From: an uncultured Oscillospiraceae bacterium
Lineage (GTDB): Bacteria > Bacillota > Clostridia > Oscillospirales > Oscillospiraceae
NCBI GenBank assembly: GCA_900758315.1
Contig: CAAERF010000281.1
Coordinates: 1-19,138 of the forward strand
Reading direction: 5' to 3'
DNA length: 19,138 bases
Numbering within the stretch: the first letter of the stretch is position 1; each line of letters begins with the position of its first letter. Position numbers and translations under genes: made by a program. This document shows, piece by piece, positions 1 to 6,415 of this stretch. The notes beneath the pieces were generated by a model, which saw only the letters and a program-made list of their open reading frames with translations, was not told where the DNA came from and searched no databases.

Positions 1-6
1 CCTCCT

Positions 7-30
7 TTATCATAATCTATTTTATGATAA
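7..30. promoter_or_regulatory. Nine-base dyad, possible operator
   Basis: TTATCATAA (7-15) and TTATGATAA (22-30) form a perfect inverted repeat with a 6-nt spacer. It lies between the minus-strand -10 element and the minus-strand ribosome binding site. It could be an operator for a repressor acting on the divergent gene and perhaps on the + strand operon, or an RNA hairpin in the minus-strand leader. AT-rich dyads arise easily by chance. Confidence 0.4.
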
Positions 31-40
31 TTTGATTTAT

Positions 41-68
41 ATTATACAACTAACAATGAAAAAGTCAA
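41..68 (-). promoter_or_regulatory. Minus-strand sigma-A type promoter for a divergent gene
   Basis: On the minus strand TTGACT (68-63) and TATAAT (46-41) are separated by 16 nt. Downstream on that strand comes AAAGGAGG (8-1), a strong ribosome binding site whose start codon would lie just outside the window. Together they predict a divergent minus-strand gene beginning left of position 1. Its identity cannot be seen. Confidence 0.65.
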
Positions 69-104
69 GGGGTATCCCACCTCTTGGGAAAGGAGCCTTC
101 GACT

Positions 105-911
105 ATGGGAAAAGTTATTACTGTCTGGGGCAGCCCAGGGAGCGGAAAAAGTATGTTTTCCTGCATTCTGGCAAAAGCCCTGACCCGCGACAAGCGGAAA
201 GCGATCATCATCAATGCGGAAATCAGTGTCCCCATGCTCCCTGTCTGGCTGCCGGAGCAGATCATTCAGACCAACGCCTCCGTAGGGCAGGTACTGAGCA
301 GCGTGGAGATCGACACCTCTTTGGTGGCAGGCCATGTTACCGTGCTCAAAAGTTACCCCTTCATTGGCGTGATGGGCTATGCTGCCGGTGAAAATCCGTT
401 GAGTTACCCGGAAGTCAAGTATGCCATGGTACTCCAACTGGTCAATGCCGCCGCAAGGCTTGTGGATTTCGTCATTCTGGACTGTAGCTCCAATATGACG
501 AATGTGTTCACGCCTGCTGCTATTGAGTCTGGGGATCTGGTCGTTCGTATCCTGACGCCTGACCTCAAAGGCGTTAATTACTTAAAGGCCCACCAACCCC
601 TGTTGGGAGACAGACGCTTCCATTACGATCAGCACATGACCTTTGCCGGCATGGCCCGCCCCTTCCACGCGCTGGATGAGATGGGCCATATCATTGGCGG
701 ATGGGATGGCCTTCTGCCCTATGGCAAAGAGATCGACCGCTGCGCCACCGAAGGCGGGATGTTCCAGGCCATCAAATACTGCAATCCCAAATACACAACT
801 TCACTCAACAAAGTTTTGGATGCGCTGGAACAGATGGAGCTGGCTGACCATGCCGCAGAGGACGATGTAGGCGATGCCGGGCATTTCGAGGAGGAATCGG
901 CCGATGAATAA
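105..911 (+). CDS. P-loop ATPase, CpaE/TadZ/ParA-like, of a Tad-type system
   Basis: 268-residue cytoplasmic NTPase. A Walker A motif GSPGSGKS lies at residues 9-16, almost at the N terminus, and a hydrophobic strand ending in Asp (VDFVILDC, Asp126) fits Walker B. In Tad loci a ParA-like ATPase (CpaE/TadZ) localises the assembly machine; this one lacks the N-terminal receiver-like domain typical of CpaE. ATG 105 is chosen because AAAGGAG (89-95) sits 9 nt upstream; an in-frame TTG at 84 would place that site inside the gene. The C terminus is acidic. The last 8 bp overlap the next gene, a CpaF-type ATPase, so the two are probably translationally coupled. The family assignment rests on the P-loop and gene order; the precise role is inferred. 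Confidence 0.8.
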   Translation: MGKVITVWGSPGSGKSMFSCILAKALTRDKRKAIIINAEISVPMLPVWLPEQIIQTNASVGQVLSSVEIDTSLVAGHVTVLKSYPFIGVMGYAAGENPLSYPEVKYAMVLQLVNAAARLVDFVILDCSSNMTNVFTPAAIESGDLVVRILTPDLKGVNYLKAHQPLLGDRRFHYDQHMTFAGMARPFHALDEMGHIIGGWDGLLPYGKEIDRCATEGGMFQAIKYCNPKYTTSLNKVLDALEQMELADHAAEDDVGDAGHFEEESADE

Positions 912-2334
912 TCTCAATGACATTTTCTTCACACCTTCGGCAAATCAGGAACTTACCTACGAACAGATTTTGGAAGATGTACAGCGGTACTTTGCGGAAA
1001 ACCACGCCGCCACGATTGCAGAGGCCGGCGAGGGCAATACCGAGCGGGCCTCCTCCCTTTTGAAAGAACTGATGGTGCAGTACATCGTCAAGCGAAAATA
1101 CGCTATCGAGGGGCTGACCACGGAGGAACTGTGCGAGAAGCTCTATGAGGACATGGCCGGGTACTCTTTCCTGAAAAAGTGGATCTACAAGCCTGGTATT
1201 GAGGAGGTCAACATCAATGCTTACAACGACATTGAGGTGATTGAAGCCGGCGGGCGCAGCGTTAAGATCCCGGACAAGTTTTCCTCTCCACAGCACGCCA
1301 TTGATGTAGTCCGGCGTATGCTCAACGCCTGCGGCATGGTCATAGATGATACCATGCCCAGCGTGATCGGTTTTCTGGATAAGAATGTGCGTATCTCTGT
1401 GGATAAGACACCGATTGTTGACCCGGAGGTGGGTATCAACGCCTCCATCCGTATCGTGAATCAGCAAACGGTTTCCGCACAGAAGCTGCTGGACTCCGGC
1501 AGCGCAACCGCGGAAATGCTCCATTTTCTGACCGCCTGCATCCGCTATGGCGTATCCGTCTGCATTGCCGGGGCCACCGGCTCCGGCAAAACTACCATCA
1601 TGGCATGGCTGTTGTCCCAGGTCCCTGACAACCGCCGCCTCATCACGATTGAGGAAGGCAGCCGCGAATTTGATCTGGTCAAGCGGGACGAAAATGGAAA
1701 CATTCTGAATTCCGTAGTCCATCTGCTCACCCGGCCCAGTGAAAATCCATCCTTGAACATCAACCAGGACTTCCTGCTGGAGCGGGTCCTTCGCAAGCAC
1801 CCGGATGTGATCGGCGTCGGTGAAATGCGGTCTGCGGCAGAAAGCCTGTCCGCTGCTGAAAGCTCCCGTACCGGCCATACCGTTTGCACCACAATCCACT
1901 CTAACAGTTGCGCCTCCACTTACCGGCGCATGATGACGCTGGCAAAGCGAAAGTATATGATGGGCGATGATGTTTTGATGCAGATCATGGTCGAAGCCTA
2001 TCCAATCATCGTGTTCACAAAGCAGTTGGAAGACCGGAGCCGTAAAATCATGGAGATCATCGAAGGAGAAGGCTGCGAGGGGGAACGGCTGATTTACCGT
2101 ACCCTCTACTCTTATAATGTGCTGGACAATACTGTTGATGCAGATGGACGGCCTCTTGTGGTCGGCCGCCACAAAAAAGTTTCCGAGATGTCCAGCTCAT
2201 TGCAGAAGCGTCTCCTGGACAATGGGATTTCCCATAAGGAGCTGGACGAATTTCTTGAGCACGACAAGGAGGTGTTGAACGGATGCCGTGGGTTTACATC
2301 ATATGCTTCGCCCTCATCGCCGCTGGACTCCTAA
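904..2334 (+). CDS. cpaF: CpaF/TadA-type secretion ATPase
   Basis: 476-residue hexameric-type secretion ATPase that would power assembly of a Flp-like pilus or a secretion fibre at the membrane. Residues about 1-200 form the N-terminal domain typical of CpaF (for example WIYKPGIEEVNINAYNDIEV). The RecA-like domain follows, with Walker A GATGSGKT at 223-230, Walker B-like DVIGVGEMR at 301-309 with the catalytic Glu307, and a His box GHTVCTTIHSNS at 324-335. Length and motif order match the family. ATG 904 follows GAGGAGGAA (888-896) by 7 nt and overlaps the upstream stop. The 3' end overlaps the next gene by 52 bp in another frame. The family assignment is firm; whether the fibre serves conjugation, adhesion or DNA uptake cannot be read from the sequence. 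Confidence 0.95.
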   Translation: MNNLNDIFFTPSANQELTYEQILEDVQRYFAENHAATIAEAGEGNTERASSLLKELMVQYIVKRKYAIEGLTTEELCEKLYEDMAGYSFLKKWIYKPGIEEVNINAYNDIEVIEAGGRSVKIPDKFSSPQHAIDVVRRMLNACGMVIDDTMPSVIGFLDKNVRISVDKTPIVDPEVGINASIRIVNQQTVSAQKLLDSGSATAEMLHFLTACIRYGVSVCIAGATGSGKTTIMAWLLSQVPDNRRLITIEEGSREFDLVKRDENGNILNSVVHLLTRPSENPSLNINQDFLLERVLRKHPDVIGVGEMRSAAESLSAAESSRTGHTVCTTIHSNSCASTYRRMMTLAKRKYMMGDDVLMQIMVEAYPIIVFTKQLEDRSRKIMEIIEGEGCEGERLIYRTLYSYNVLDNTVDADGRPLVVGRHKKVSEMSSSLQKRLLDNGISHKELDEFLEHDKEVLNGCRGFTSYASPSSPLDS

Positions 2335-3215
2335 CGCTGTTTGGTGTGCGGCCGGGCGATTTCATTGATGCGCTTTTCCGGTCACAGCGCAAGTCGGCCA
2401 CTCTGACCGATGAACTGAATGTTCTGATGGGCACTCCGGCCAAAGGCTTCTTTAATCAGGACTTTGAATTGAAGCAGATTCTCAAAGGCACCGGGCGGGC
2501 TGACCGGTATGAAGCAGTCAAACGGCTGTCTCTGATCCTATTCGCGGTGGGCGGTGCCCTGGCGCTGCTGATTGGCAATGTGTACATGGTCCCGATTTTA
2601 GGGATCGGATTTTCACTCGCTCCTATTTGGTATCTGCGCAGCACCGCAGCCAGTTATAAAAAGCATTTGAATGAAGAACTGGAAACGGCCATCTCCATCA
2701 TCACCACTTCCTACCTGCGCACGGAGGACCTGATCCGGGCAGTCAAGGAAAACCTGCCCTACATCAATGAGCCGGTGAAGGCCAATTTTGAGGCATTTGT
2801 CTATGAGGCAGAGTTGATCAACGCAAATACTACGAGTGCCATCAATTCGCTCAAAATGAAGATTCCAAACCGTGTTTTCCATGAGTGGGCTAACATCCTC
2901 ATTCAGTGCCAGTCTGACCGGGCCATGAAAAATACGCTGCCTACCATCGCCCAGAAGTTTTCTGATGTTCGTGTGGTGCAGTCGGAGCTGGAGGCTATGA
3001 TGCAGGGGCCGCGCCGGGAGGCGATCACGATGATGTTCCTTGTGATCGCCAATGTACCGCTGCTTTATTTCCTGAATGAAGATTGGTTTCACACGCTGCT
3101 CTTCACCACGCCGGGCAAAATCGCTTTGGCAATCTGCGCAGCCATTATCCTGTTTGCCCTGACCCAGATCATGAAACTGAGCAGGCCCATTGAATATGGA
3201 GGTGACAGCGCATGA
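2283..3215 (+). CDS. T2SSF-family membrane protein, TadB-like
   Basis: 310-residue integral membrane protein corresponding to the inner platform protein TadB. Hydrophobic segments lie at about residues 3-21, 83-118 (probably two helices), 248-264 and 278-296. A cytoplasmic helical stretch between (about 125-245) contains the T2SSF-like region, including the ELETAISIITTSYLRTEDL segment and a helical LPTIAQKF stretch. Platform proteins couple ATP hydrolysis by the CpaF partner to subunit insertion. ATG 2283 has GGAGG (2267-2271 region) about 10 nt upstream, inside the end of cpaF. Its stop overlaps the next start as ATGA. T2SSF assignment is from topology, helical pattern and operon position. 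Confidence 0.85.
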   Translation: MPWVYIICFALIAAGLLTLFGVRPGDFIDALFRSQRKSATLTDELNVLMGTPAKGFFNQDFELKQILKGTGRADRYEAVKRLSLILFAVGGALALLIGNVYMVPILGIGFSLAPIWYLRSTAASYKKHLNEELETAISIITTSYLRTEDLIRAVKENLPYINEPVKANFEAFVYEAELINANTTSAINSLKMKIPNRVFHEWANILIQCQSDRAMKNTLPTIAQKFSDVRVVQSELEAMMQGPRREAITMMFLVIANVPLLYFLNEDWFHTLLFTTPGKIALAICAAIILFALTQIMKLSRPIEYGGDSA

Positions 3216-4090
3216 CGCTTTTAGCTCTCACAGCAGTGATTTGTTTCGGCTTTGCCGTCTATAACCTGACTTGTGCCTTTGCGGACATTCCCACCAAGCG
3301 CACCTCCCGTATGATGCTTCTGGCCCGCAAGCAGCAGGGCGTAAAGGCCGAGAAACTGCTGGATGTCTATATCACCAAAATCGCCGGCCTGATCGCTCCG
3401 TACCTGAAGTTGGACAAGCTCAAGCGGAATAAACTGCAGCGGGCGCTGGACATTGCCGCCATGGAGCTGACACCGGAAGTCTACACCGCCCGGGCCTGGG
3501 TCACAGCCGGGGCAGTCGGCCTCAGTTCTTTGCTGATGGCGTTTTTGATACCGCTTATGGTGCCTGTTCTGATTGGCCTGGCCGTGGCGCTGTGGTTTTC
3601 AACCTATTATAAGGTTTTTGACTTTGTGAAAAAGCGGCGCAAGCTCATTGAGAATGAGATTCCTCGCTTTGCCCTTACCATCGGGCAGAATTTGGAAAAT
3701 GACCGAGATGTGCTGAAGATCCTTACTTCCTACCGCCGGGTAGCGGGCAAAGATTTCGGAGCCGAGCTCGACCAGACCATTGCCGATATGAAAACCGGCA
3801 ACTATGAAAACGCCCTCATCCATTTTGAAACCCGCATCGGCAGCCCCATGCTGTCTGATGTAATCCGGGGACTGATTGGCGTACTTCGCGGCGACGACCA
3901 GCGGATGTACTTCAAGATGATCTGCTTCGATATGCGGCAGATTGAGCAGAACAATCTGAAAAAGGAGGCTGCCAAGCGTCCCAAGAAAATCCAGCGTTAC
4001 TCCATGATGATGCTCATCTGTATCATGATCATCTACCTGGTGGTCCTCTGTACCGAGGTTATGGGCTCCTTGGGCGCTTTCTTTGGATAA
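3212..4090 (+). CDS. T2SSF-family membrane protein, TadC-like
   Basis: 292-residue membrane protein, the second platform subunit expected after TadB. Hydrophobic segments lie at about residues 2-21, 94-131 (two helices) and 263-280. The intervening cytoplasmic part includes KKRRKLIENEIPRFALTIGQ (140-159), a pattern typical of TadC, where a conserved Glu/Pro-containing helix starts the T2SSF domain. ATG 3212 overlaps the upstream TGA in an ATGA junction, with GGAGGTG just before it. It is the last gene of the operon; an inverted repeat follows 16 nt after the stop. Confidence 0.85.
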   Translation: MTLLALTAVICFGFAVYNLTCAFADIPTKRTSRMMLLARKQQGVKAEKLLDVYITKIAGLIAPYLKLDKLKRNKLQRALDIAAMELTPEVYTARAWVTAGAVGLSSLLMAFLIPLMVPVLIGLAVALWFSTYYKVFDFVKKRRKLIENEIPRFALTIGQNLENDRDVLKILTSYRRVAGKDFGAELDQTIADMKTGNYENALIHFETRIGSPMLSDVIRGLIGVLRGDDQRMYFKMICFDMRQIEQNNLKKEAAKRPKKIQRYSMMMLICIMIIYLVVLCTEVMGSLGAFFG

Positions 4091-4105
4091 TCGGACTGCG
4101 AATGG

Positions 4106-4140
4106 AACGGCCCCACATCTGAATGTGAGGGCCGTTTCCT
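4106..4140 (+). terminator. Probable terminator after the tad-like operon
   Basis: AACGGCCC (4106-4113) pairs with GGGCCGTT (4129-4136), and CACAT (4114-4118) extends the stem against ATGTG (4123-4127) with one bulge. The T tail is short (TTTCCT), so termination may be partial. It starts 16 nt after the TadC-like stop codon. Confidence 0.55.
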
Positions 4141-4215
4141 ATAAGAGCTCTATGGTTTTCTCTGCAAGATACATCGGAAGATTCGTGATAAATGATGATG
4201 CACATTCGAGGTGTC

Positions 4216-4290
4216 CACATTTTTCTTTGTTTTGCAATTCATTTTTTCACATTTTTCTGAATGTATGAAGCAGAAAAAACACATTTTTCT
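4216..4290 (+). repeat. Three direct 11-bp repeats at an exact 32-bp period
   Basis: CACATTTTTCT occurs at 4216-4226, 4248-4258 and 4280-4290. Starts are exactly 32 bp apart, close to three helical turns, so all copies face the same side of DNA. Sequence between copies is not conserved. This arrangement fits operator or iteron-like protein binding sites, or phased T-tracts that bend DNA. No known factor is recognised. Confidence 0.6.
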
Positions 4291-4319
4291 ACCTCTTGCA
4301 GTGTAAAGGAGGTAAGTGC

Positions 4320-4343
4320 TTGTTCTATAGCGGATTTTTGTAG
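4320..4343 (+). CDS. Possible 7-residue leader peptide
   Basis: AAAGGAGG (4305-4312) is followed after 7 nt by TTG 4320, giving MFYSGFL and a TAG stop. A GTG at 4316 gives an even shorter frame. A near-perfect ribosome binding site with no longer frame, placed 30 nt upstream of a terminator, is what a leader peptide controlling attenuation would look like. It may equally be a remnant of a lost gene. Confidence 0.25.
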   Translation: MFYSGFL

Positions 4344-4371
4344 CGGTAGTCAGCTGCCGTCATTTATTTCT

Positions 4372-4407
4372 GGGCCAGCCTGTCATATACAGGCCGGCCC
4401 TTGTTTT
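4372..4407 (+). terminator. Intrinsic terminator 12 nt before the next start codon
   Basis: GGGCC (4372-4376) pairs with GGCCC (4396-4400) and GCCTGT (4378-4383) with ACAGGC (4389-4394) around a CATAT loop, with one internal A/C mismatch, followed by TTGTTTT. The next gene's ribosome binding site begins directly afterwards, so this probably acts as an attenuator for that gene. Confidence 0.75.
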
Positions 4408-4419
4408 AAGGAGACTTTT

Positions 4420-4566
4420 ATGCCTAAGAAAAAATTTTCCCCGTCTGGCGGCGCACGGGAAGAAAAGCGCCGTTTCCGCTGGCTTCTGTATCAAAAGCCG
4501 AAAGCCTATCCCAGCCGGCCCATTTCCAATAAAAAGGACATGCTCAAACCGATTCGTCGTTCTTGA
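4420..4566 (+). CDS. Small basic protein of unknown function
   Basis: 48-residue frame starting MPKKKFSPSGG and ending LKPIRRS, rich in Lys and Arg with a central RRFRWLLYQKPKAY segment. AAGGAG (4408-4413) stands 6 nt upstream of the ATG, and a strong terminator precedes it. No signal peptide or membrane segment is visible. Its place between the tad-like operon and the pilin gene suggests a role tied to the same apparatus, or nucleic-acid binding from its charge, but both are inference. A longer in-frame start at 4261 would run through the terminator and is unlikely. A similarly sized basic protein with an RRWLL segment occurs at 17936-18097. Confidence 0.5.
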   Translation: MPKKKFSPSGGAREEKRRFRWLLYQKPKAYPSRPISNKKDMLKPIRRS

Positions 4567-4591
4567 ACGGTGAGCAGTCTTTTTATAAAAC
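4563..4591 (+). promoter_or_regulatory. Possible promoter before the pilin gene
   Basis: TTGAAC (4563-4568) and TAAAAC (4586-4591) are separated by 17 nt, about 40 nt before the pilin start at 4631. The -10 match is imperfect; the alternative TATAAA at 4584 would have a 15-nt spacer. It overlaps the end of the small basic gene. Confidence 0.3.
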
Positions 4592-4630
4592 CATCAACAT
4601 CAAAACAATAAAATTTCAGGAGGTCTTACC

Positions 4631-4852
4631 ATGAGAAACTTTACCACCCGTATCCAGAACAAGGCGAATGCACTGGCCCTTCGTGCCCGTATGGCGCTTT
4701 CCAACCAGCGCGGTGATTTTTACATTTCGGACGCTGTTAAGATCATCATCGCCGTGGTGCTGGGCGCCCTTCTTCTGGCGGCCCTGACCCTCATTTTCAA
4801 CGACACGGTGATTCCGCGTATCACCAGCGAGATCGAGGGCCTGTTTGGCTAA
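4631..4852 (+). CDS. Flp-like pilin or pseudopilin (DUF6133-like)
   Basis: 73 residues: a basic N-terminal leader of about 28 residues ending NQRG, then DFYISDAVKI and a long hydrophobic helix (about residues 37-56), then a short polar tail ending EIEGLFG. Cleavage after Gly28 would give a 45-residue mature subunit, close to mature Flp pilins. The segment after Gly is not the classical Flp motif (Glu+5-Tyr+6); here Ser+5 and Asp+6 occupy those positions. The protein resembles DUF6133 proteins of clostridial mobile elements, recalled from memory and not searched. Lying just downstream of the CpaF/TadB/TadC genes and followed by a strong terminator, it is the likely major substrate. A well-placed AGGAGG (4618-4623 region) precedes the ATG. 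No prepilin peptidase is in this window. Confidence 0.75.
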   Translation: MRNFTTRIQNKANALALRARMALSNQRGDFYISDAVKIIIAVVLGALLLAALTLIFNDTVIPRITSEIEGLFG

Positions 4853-4860
4853 AATCACCG

Positions 4861-4905
4861 GCGGGGATCGGTCTGTGGGTTTCCACGGCCGGTCCCCGCT
4901 TTTTT
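4861..4905 (+). terminator. Strong intrinsic terminator after the pilin gene
   Basis: GCGGGGA (4861-4867) pairs with TCCCCGC (4893-4899); the stem continues inward through CGGTC/GGCCG with G-U pairs and GTGG/CCAC around a GTTT loop. Six T residues follow. The next gene starts 33 nt later. Confidence 0.9.
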
Positions 4906-4938
4906 AGTTTTTGAAAAAACGAATAACGGAGGTAGAGG

Positions 4939-5277
4939 ATGAAATCATCCTGCAAAATTTATTCTTTCCTGCGGGCCGTTCGCGGCAACTGGCGCAACGC
5001 CATCTTTGTAAGCTGCGATTGCGGCGACTGTATGTGCGGCCGGGCAACGCCCTGTTCCGGTTTTCTTCTGGCTGTGGATGAGTGTGGACAGGTTATGCTG
5101 CTCCCGGCCGAGGACATCCAAAGACTATCCGGGGAAACTGTGGATTCGTCTGAGTGCATCGCCATTTTGTCCCGGCGTGCCTTTGACGCCGCCTTTTCCA
5201 AGTACATCGAATGGCACACACCGGACCCTTCCGCCTGTGCGCTCAGACAGCTTTCTCTGGACCTGGGCTGCAATTAA
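4939..5277 (+). CDS. Cysteine-rich protein of unknown function
   Basis: 112-residue protein that I do not recognise. It contains a dense cysteine cluster, SCDCGDCMCGRATPC, near residues 25-39, and further cysteines at the C terminus, suggesting metal binding. The rest has no membrane segment or signal peptide. GGAGG (4929-4933) precedes ATG 4939 by 5 nt. It is followed after 68 nt by the DUF3268 gene with two hairpins between them. The reading frame is well supported by codon pattern and ribosome binding site; no function is assigned. Confidence 0.65.
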   Translation: MKSSCKIYSFLRAVRGNWRNAIFVSCDCGDCMCGRATPCSGFLLAVDECGQVMLLPAEDIQRLSGETVDSSECIAILSRRAFDAAFSKYIEWHTPDPSACALRQLSLDLGCN

Positions 5278-5312
5278 CAGTGTTTTTTCACACTGAAAGA
5301 CGCCTTTGCGTC
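5278..5312 (+). promoter_or_regulatory. Two-hairpin leader before the DUF3268 gene
   Basis: CAGTGT (5278-5283) pairs with ACACTG (5290-5295), and GACGC (5299-5303) pairs with GCGTC (5308-5312) around a four-base CTTT loop. The hairpins lie immediately after the upstream stop and before the DUF3268 ribosome binding site. A conserved 'DUF3268 RNA motif' upstream of such genes is known in Clostridiales; I cannot confirm that this leader is a member. Confidence 0.4.
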
Positions 5313-5345
5313 GTCATCTATACGCATTTGGAGGTGATGATTTTT

Positions 5346-5762
5346 ATGACGAAGCAAAAACATATCCAATGCCCTTATTGCCATGCTAACGCCTCTCTTC
5401 GCCCCGCCAGCACAGTCTATGGCTGTAACCGCCGTTCCCAGGGCAAATATATCTATCTCTGTGATCGCTGGCCGGCTTGTGATGCCTATGTGAGTGCCCA
5501 TGACCGGACACACCGGCCTATGGGGACTCTGGCAAATGGGGATCTCCGGCACAAACGAATCCTGGCTCACCGGGCGCTGGAGCATCTGCAGCAGAGCCGG
5601 CACATGGAAAAATGGGAGGTCTACATCTGGCTCCAGGCCAAACTGGGACTAAATGACCAGCAGGCACATATTGGCATGTTTTCTGACGGGATGTGCGATG
5701 AGGTAATTCGCCTCTGTTACAAAGCCGCTGCTCCTTTGGGCAATCTGCATTCGGCCGCTTAA
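5346..5762 (+). CDS. DUF3268 zinc-finger-containing protein
   Basis: 138 residues. The N-terminal half carries a four-Cys zinc site (Cys9-x2-Cys12 and Cys39-x5-Cys45) and the family-typical stretch CDAYVSAHDRTHRPMGTLAN, followed by RHKRILAHRALEHL. This matches DUF3268, described as a zinc-finger-containing domain found on phages and mobile elements. Function is unknown, possibly nucleic-acid binding. GGAGGTG (5330-5336) is 9 nt before ATG 5346; an in-frame ATG at 5337 is too close. The next gene, a sigma-like factor, begins 15 nt downstream, so they are probably co-transcribed. Confidence 0.85.
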   Translation: MTKQKHIQCPYCHANASLRPASTVYGCNRRSQGKYIYLCDRWPACDAYVSAHDRTHRPMGTLANGDLRHKRILAHRALEHLQQSRHMEKWEVYIWLQAKLGLNDQQAHIGMFSDGMCDEVIRLCYKAAAPLGNLHSAA

Positions 5763-5777
5763 AGGGGGGGTGAAACG

Positions 5778-6353
5778 ATGACCAGTTTAACAGAACAGCA
5801 GCAGGAACTTGTTGCCCGGAATCTTCCCATCGTACATTGGGTTATTTGTGACTACATCCATGTTAATCCAACTATTTGCGGTATGGAATATGGAGACTTG
5901 TTCCAAGAGGGGTGCCTTTGGCTCTGTAAAGCCGCGTCTACTTATAAGAATGACGGACGGTCCCAGTTTTCTACCTACGCCAAAACGGTCGTTAAAAACG
6001 GGCTTCTGTCCTATTGCCGGGCGATCTGCAACTGGAAGAAAAAATTCAGCAGGCTTATTATTGGAGAACATGGAGAACTGGCTGCAGACGGAGAGGCCCT
6101 GGAGTCCCGGCCCGACGCCTTTGACACCCAAGTATCTCTGATAGAAACTCTGTCATTGCTGGATGCCTGTAAAAAAGATTACGATGGTGTAACCCGGCTT
6201 GGCATTGAGGCGCTTGCCCTCAAACTTCAAGGAATGCGGGTCACAGACATCGCGGAGCTTTATCAGGTGCCGCCCTCCCATGTGGGGGCATGGATCTCGC
6301 GTTCCACCGCAAAACTGCGCAGAGACTCCAAGTTCCTGAAAAGCCTGCTCTGA
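5778..6353 (+). CDS. Sigma-70-like RNA polymerase sigma factor (first of two)
   Basis: 191-residue protein with sigma region 2 signatures: YGDLFQEGCLWLCKAASTYK (about 38-57) and SQFSTYAKTVVKNGLLSYCR (about 62-81), which correspond to the core-binding and -10 recognition helices of sigma-70 family proteins. The C-terminal part (about 140-185) holds a helix-turn-helix like region 4, DIAELYQVPPSHVGAWISRS. It could direct polymerase to element promoters or act as a phage-type transcription activator. Ribosome binding site AAAGGGGGGG (5761-5770) precedes ATG 5778. It lies directly after the DUF3268 gene. It is distinct from the sigma-like protein at 12075. Confidence 0.8.
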   Translation: MTSLTEQQQELVARNLPIVHWVICDYIHVNPTICGMEYGDLFQEGCLWLCKAASTYKNDGRSQFSTYAKTVVKNGLLSYCRAICNWKKKFSRLIIGEHGELAADGEALESRPDAFDTQVSLIETLSLLDACKKDYDGVTRLGIEALALKLQGMRVTDIAELYQVPPSHVGAWISRSTAKLRRDSKFLKSLL

Positions 6354-6415
6354 ATTTGTTGAAAACCGCGGCCTTTCCGCAGTAAAGGATATATAAAAGA
6401 AGGAGGTACTGATGA

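Larger units (their letters stand above)
4091..4419 (+). other. 330-nt gene-poor leader region
   Basis: This stretch between the TadC-like gene and a small basic gene holds a weak terminator (4106-4140), the three phased repeats (4216-4290), a strong ribosome binding site AAAGGAGG (4305-4312) followed only by very short frames, and a second terminator (4372-4407). I see no convincing -35/-10 pair in it and no normal-length gene. Confidence 0.6.

Noticed and set aside
84..104. TTG start upstream of the first ATPase
   Set aside because: It would place the strong ribosome binding site AAAGGAG inside the coding sequence and the Walker A motif further from the N terminus than usual.
805..2172. 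455-residue open frame on the minus strand across cpaF
   Set aside because: It is fully antisense to a gene with clear Walker motifs, has no ribosome binding site, and its composition (His- and Asp-rich) is typical of a shadow frame.
4083..4268. Short + strand frame after the TadC-like gene
   Set aside because: It runs through the terminator and the T-rich repeats and has no ribosome binding site.
4216..4290. CRISPR array from the regularly spaced repeats
   Set aside because: Repeats are only 11 bp, there are just three copies with 21-bp T-rich spacers, and no cas gene is in the window.
6359..6395. Possible promoter TTGAAA ... TATATA before the gene at 6416
   Set aside because: The spacer to the best -10 is 25 nt, and the closer candidates (GTAAAG, TAAAGG) are poor; a GCGG/CCGC hairpin lies between.
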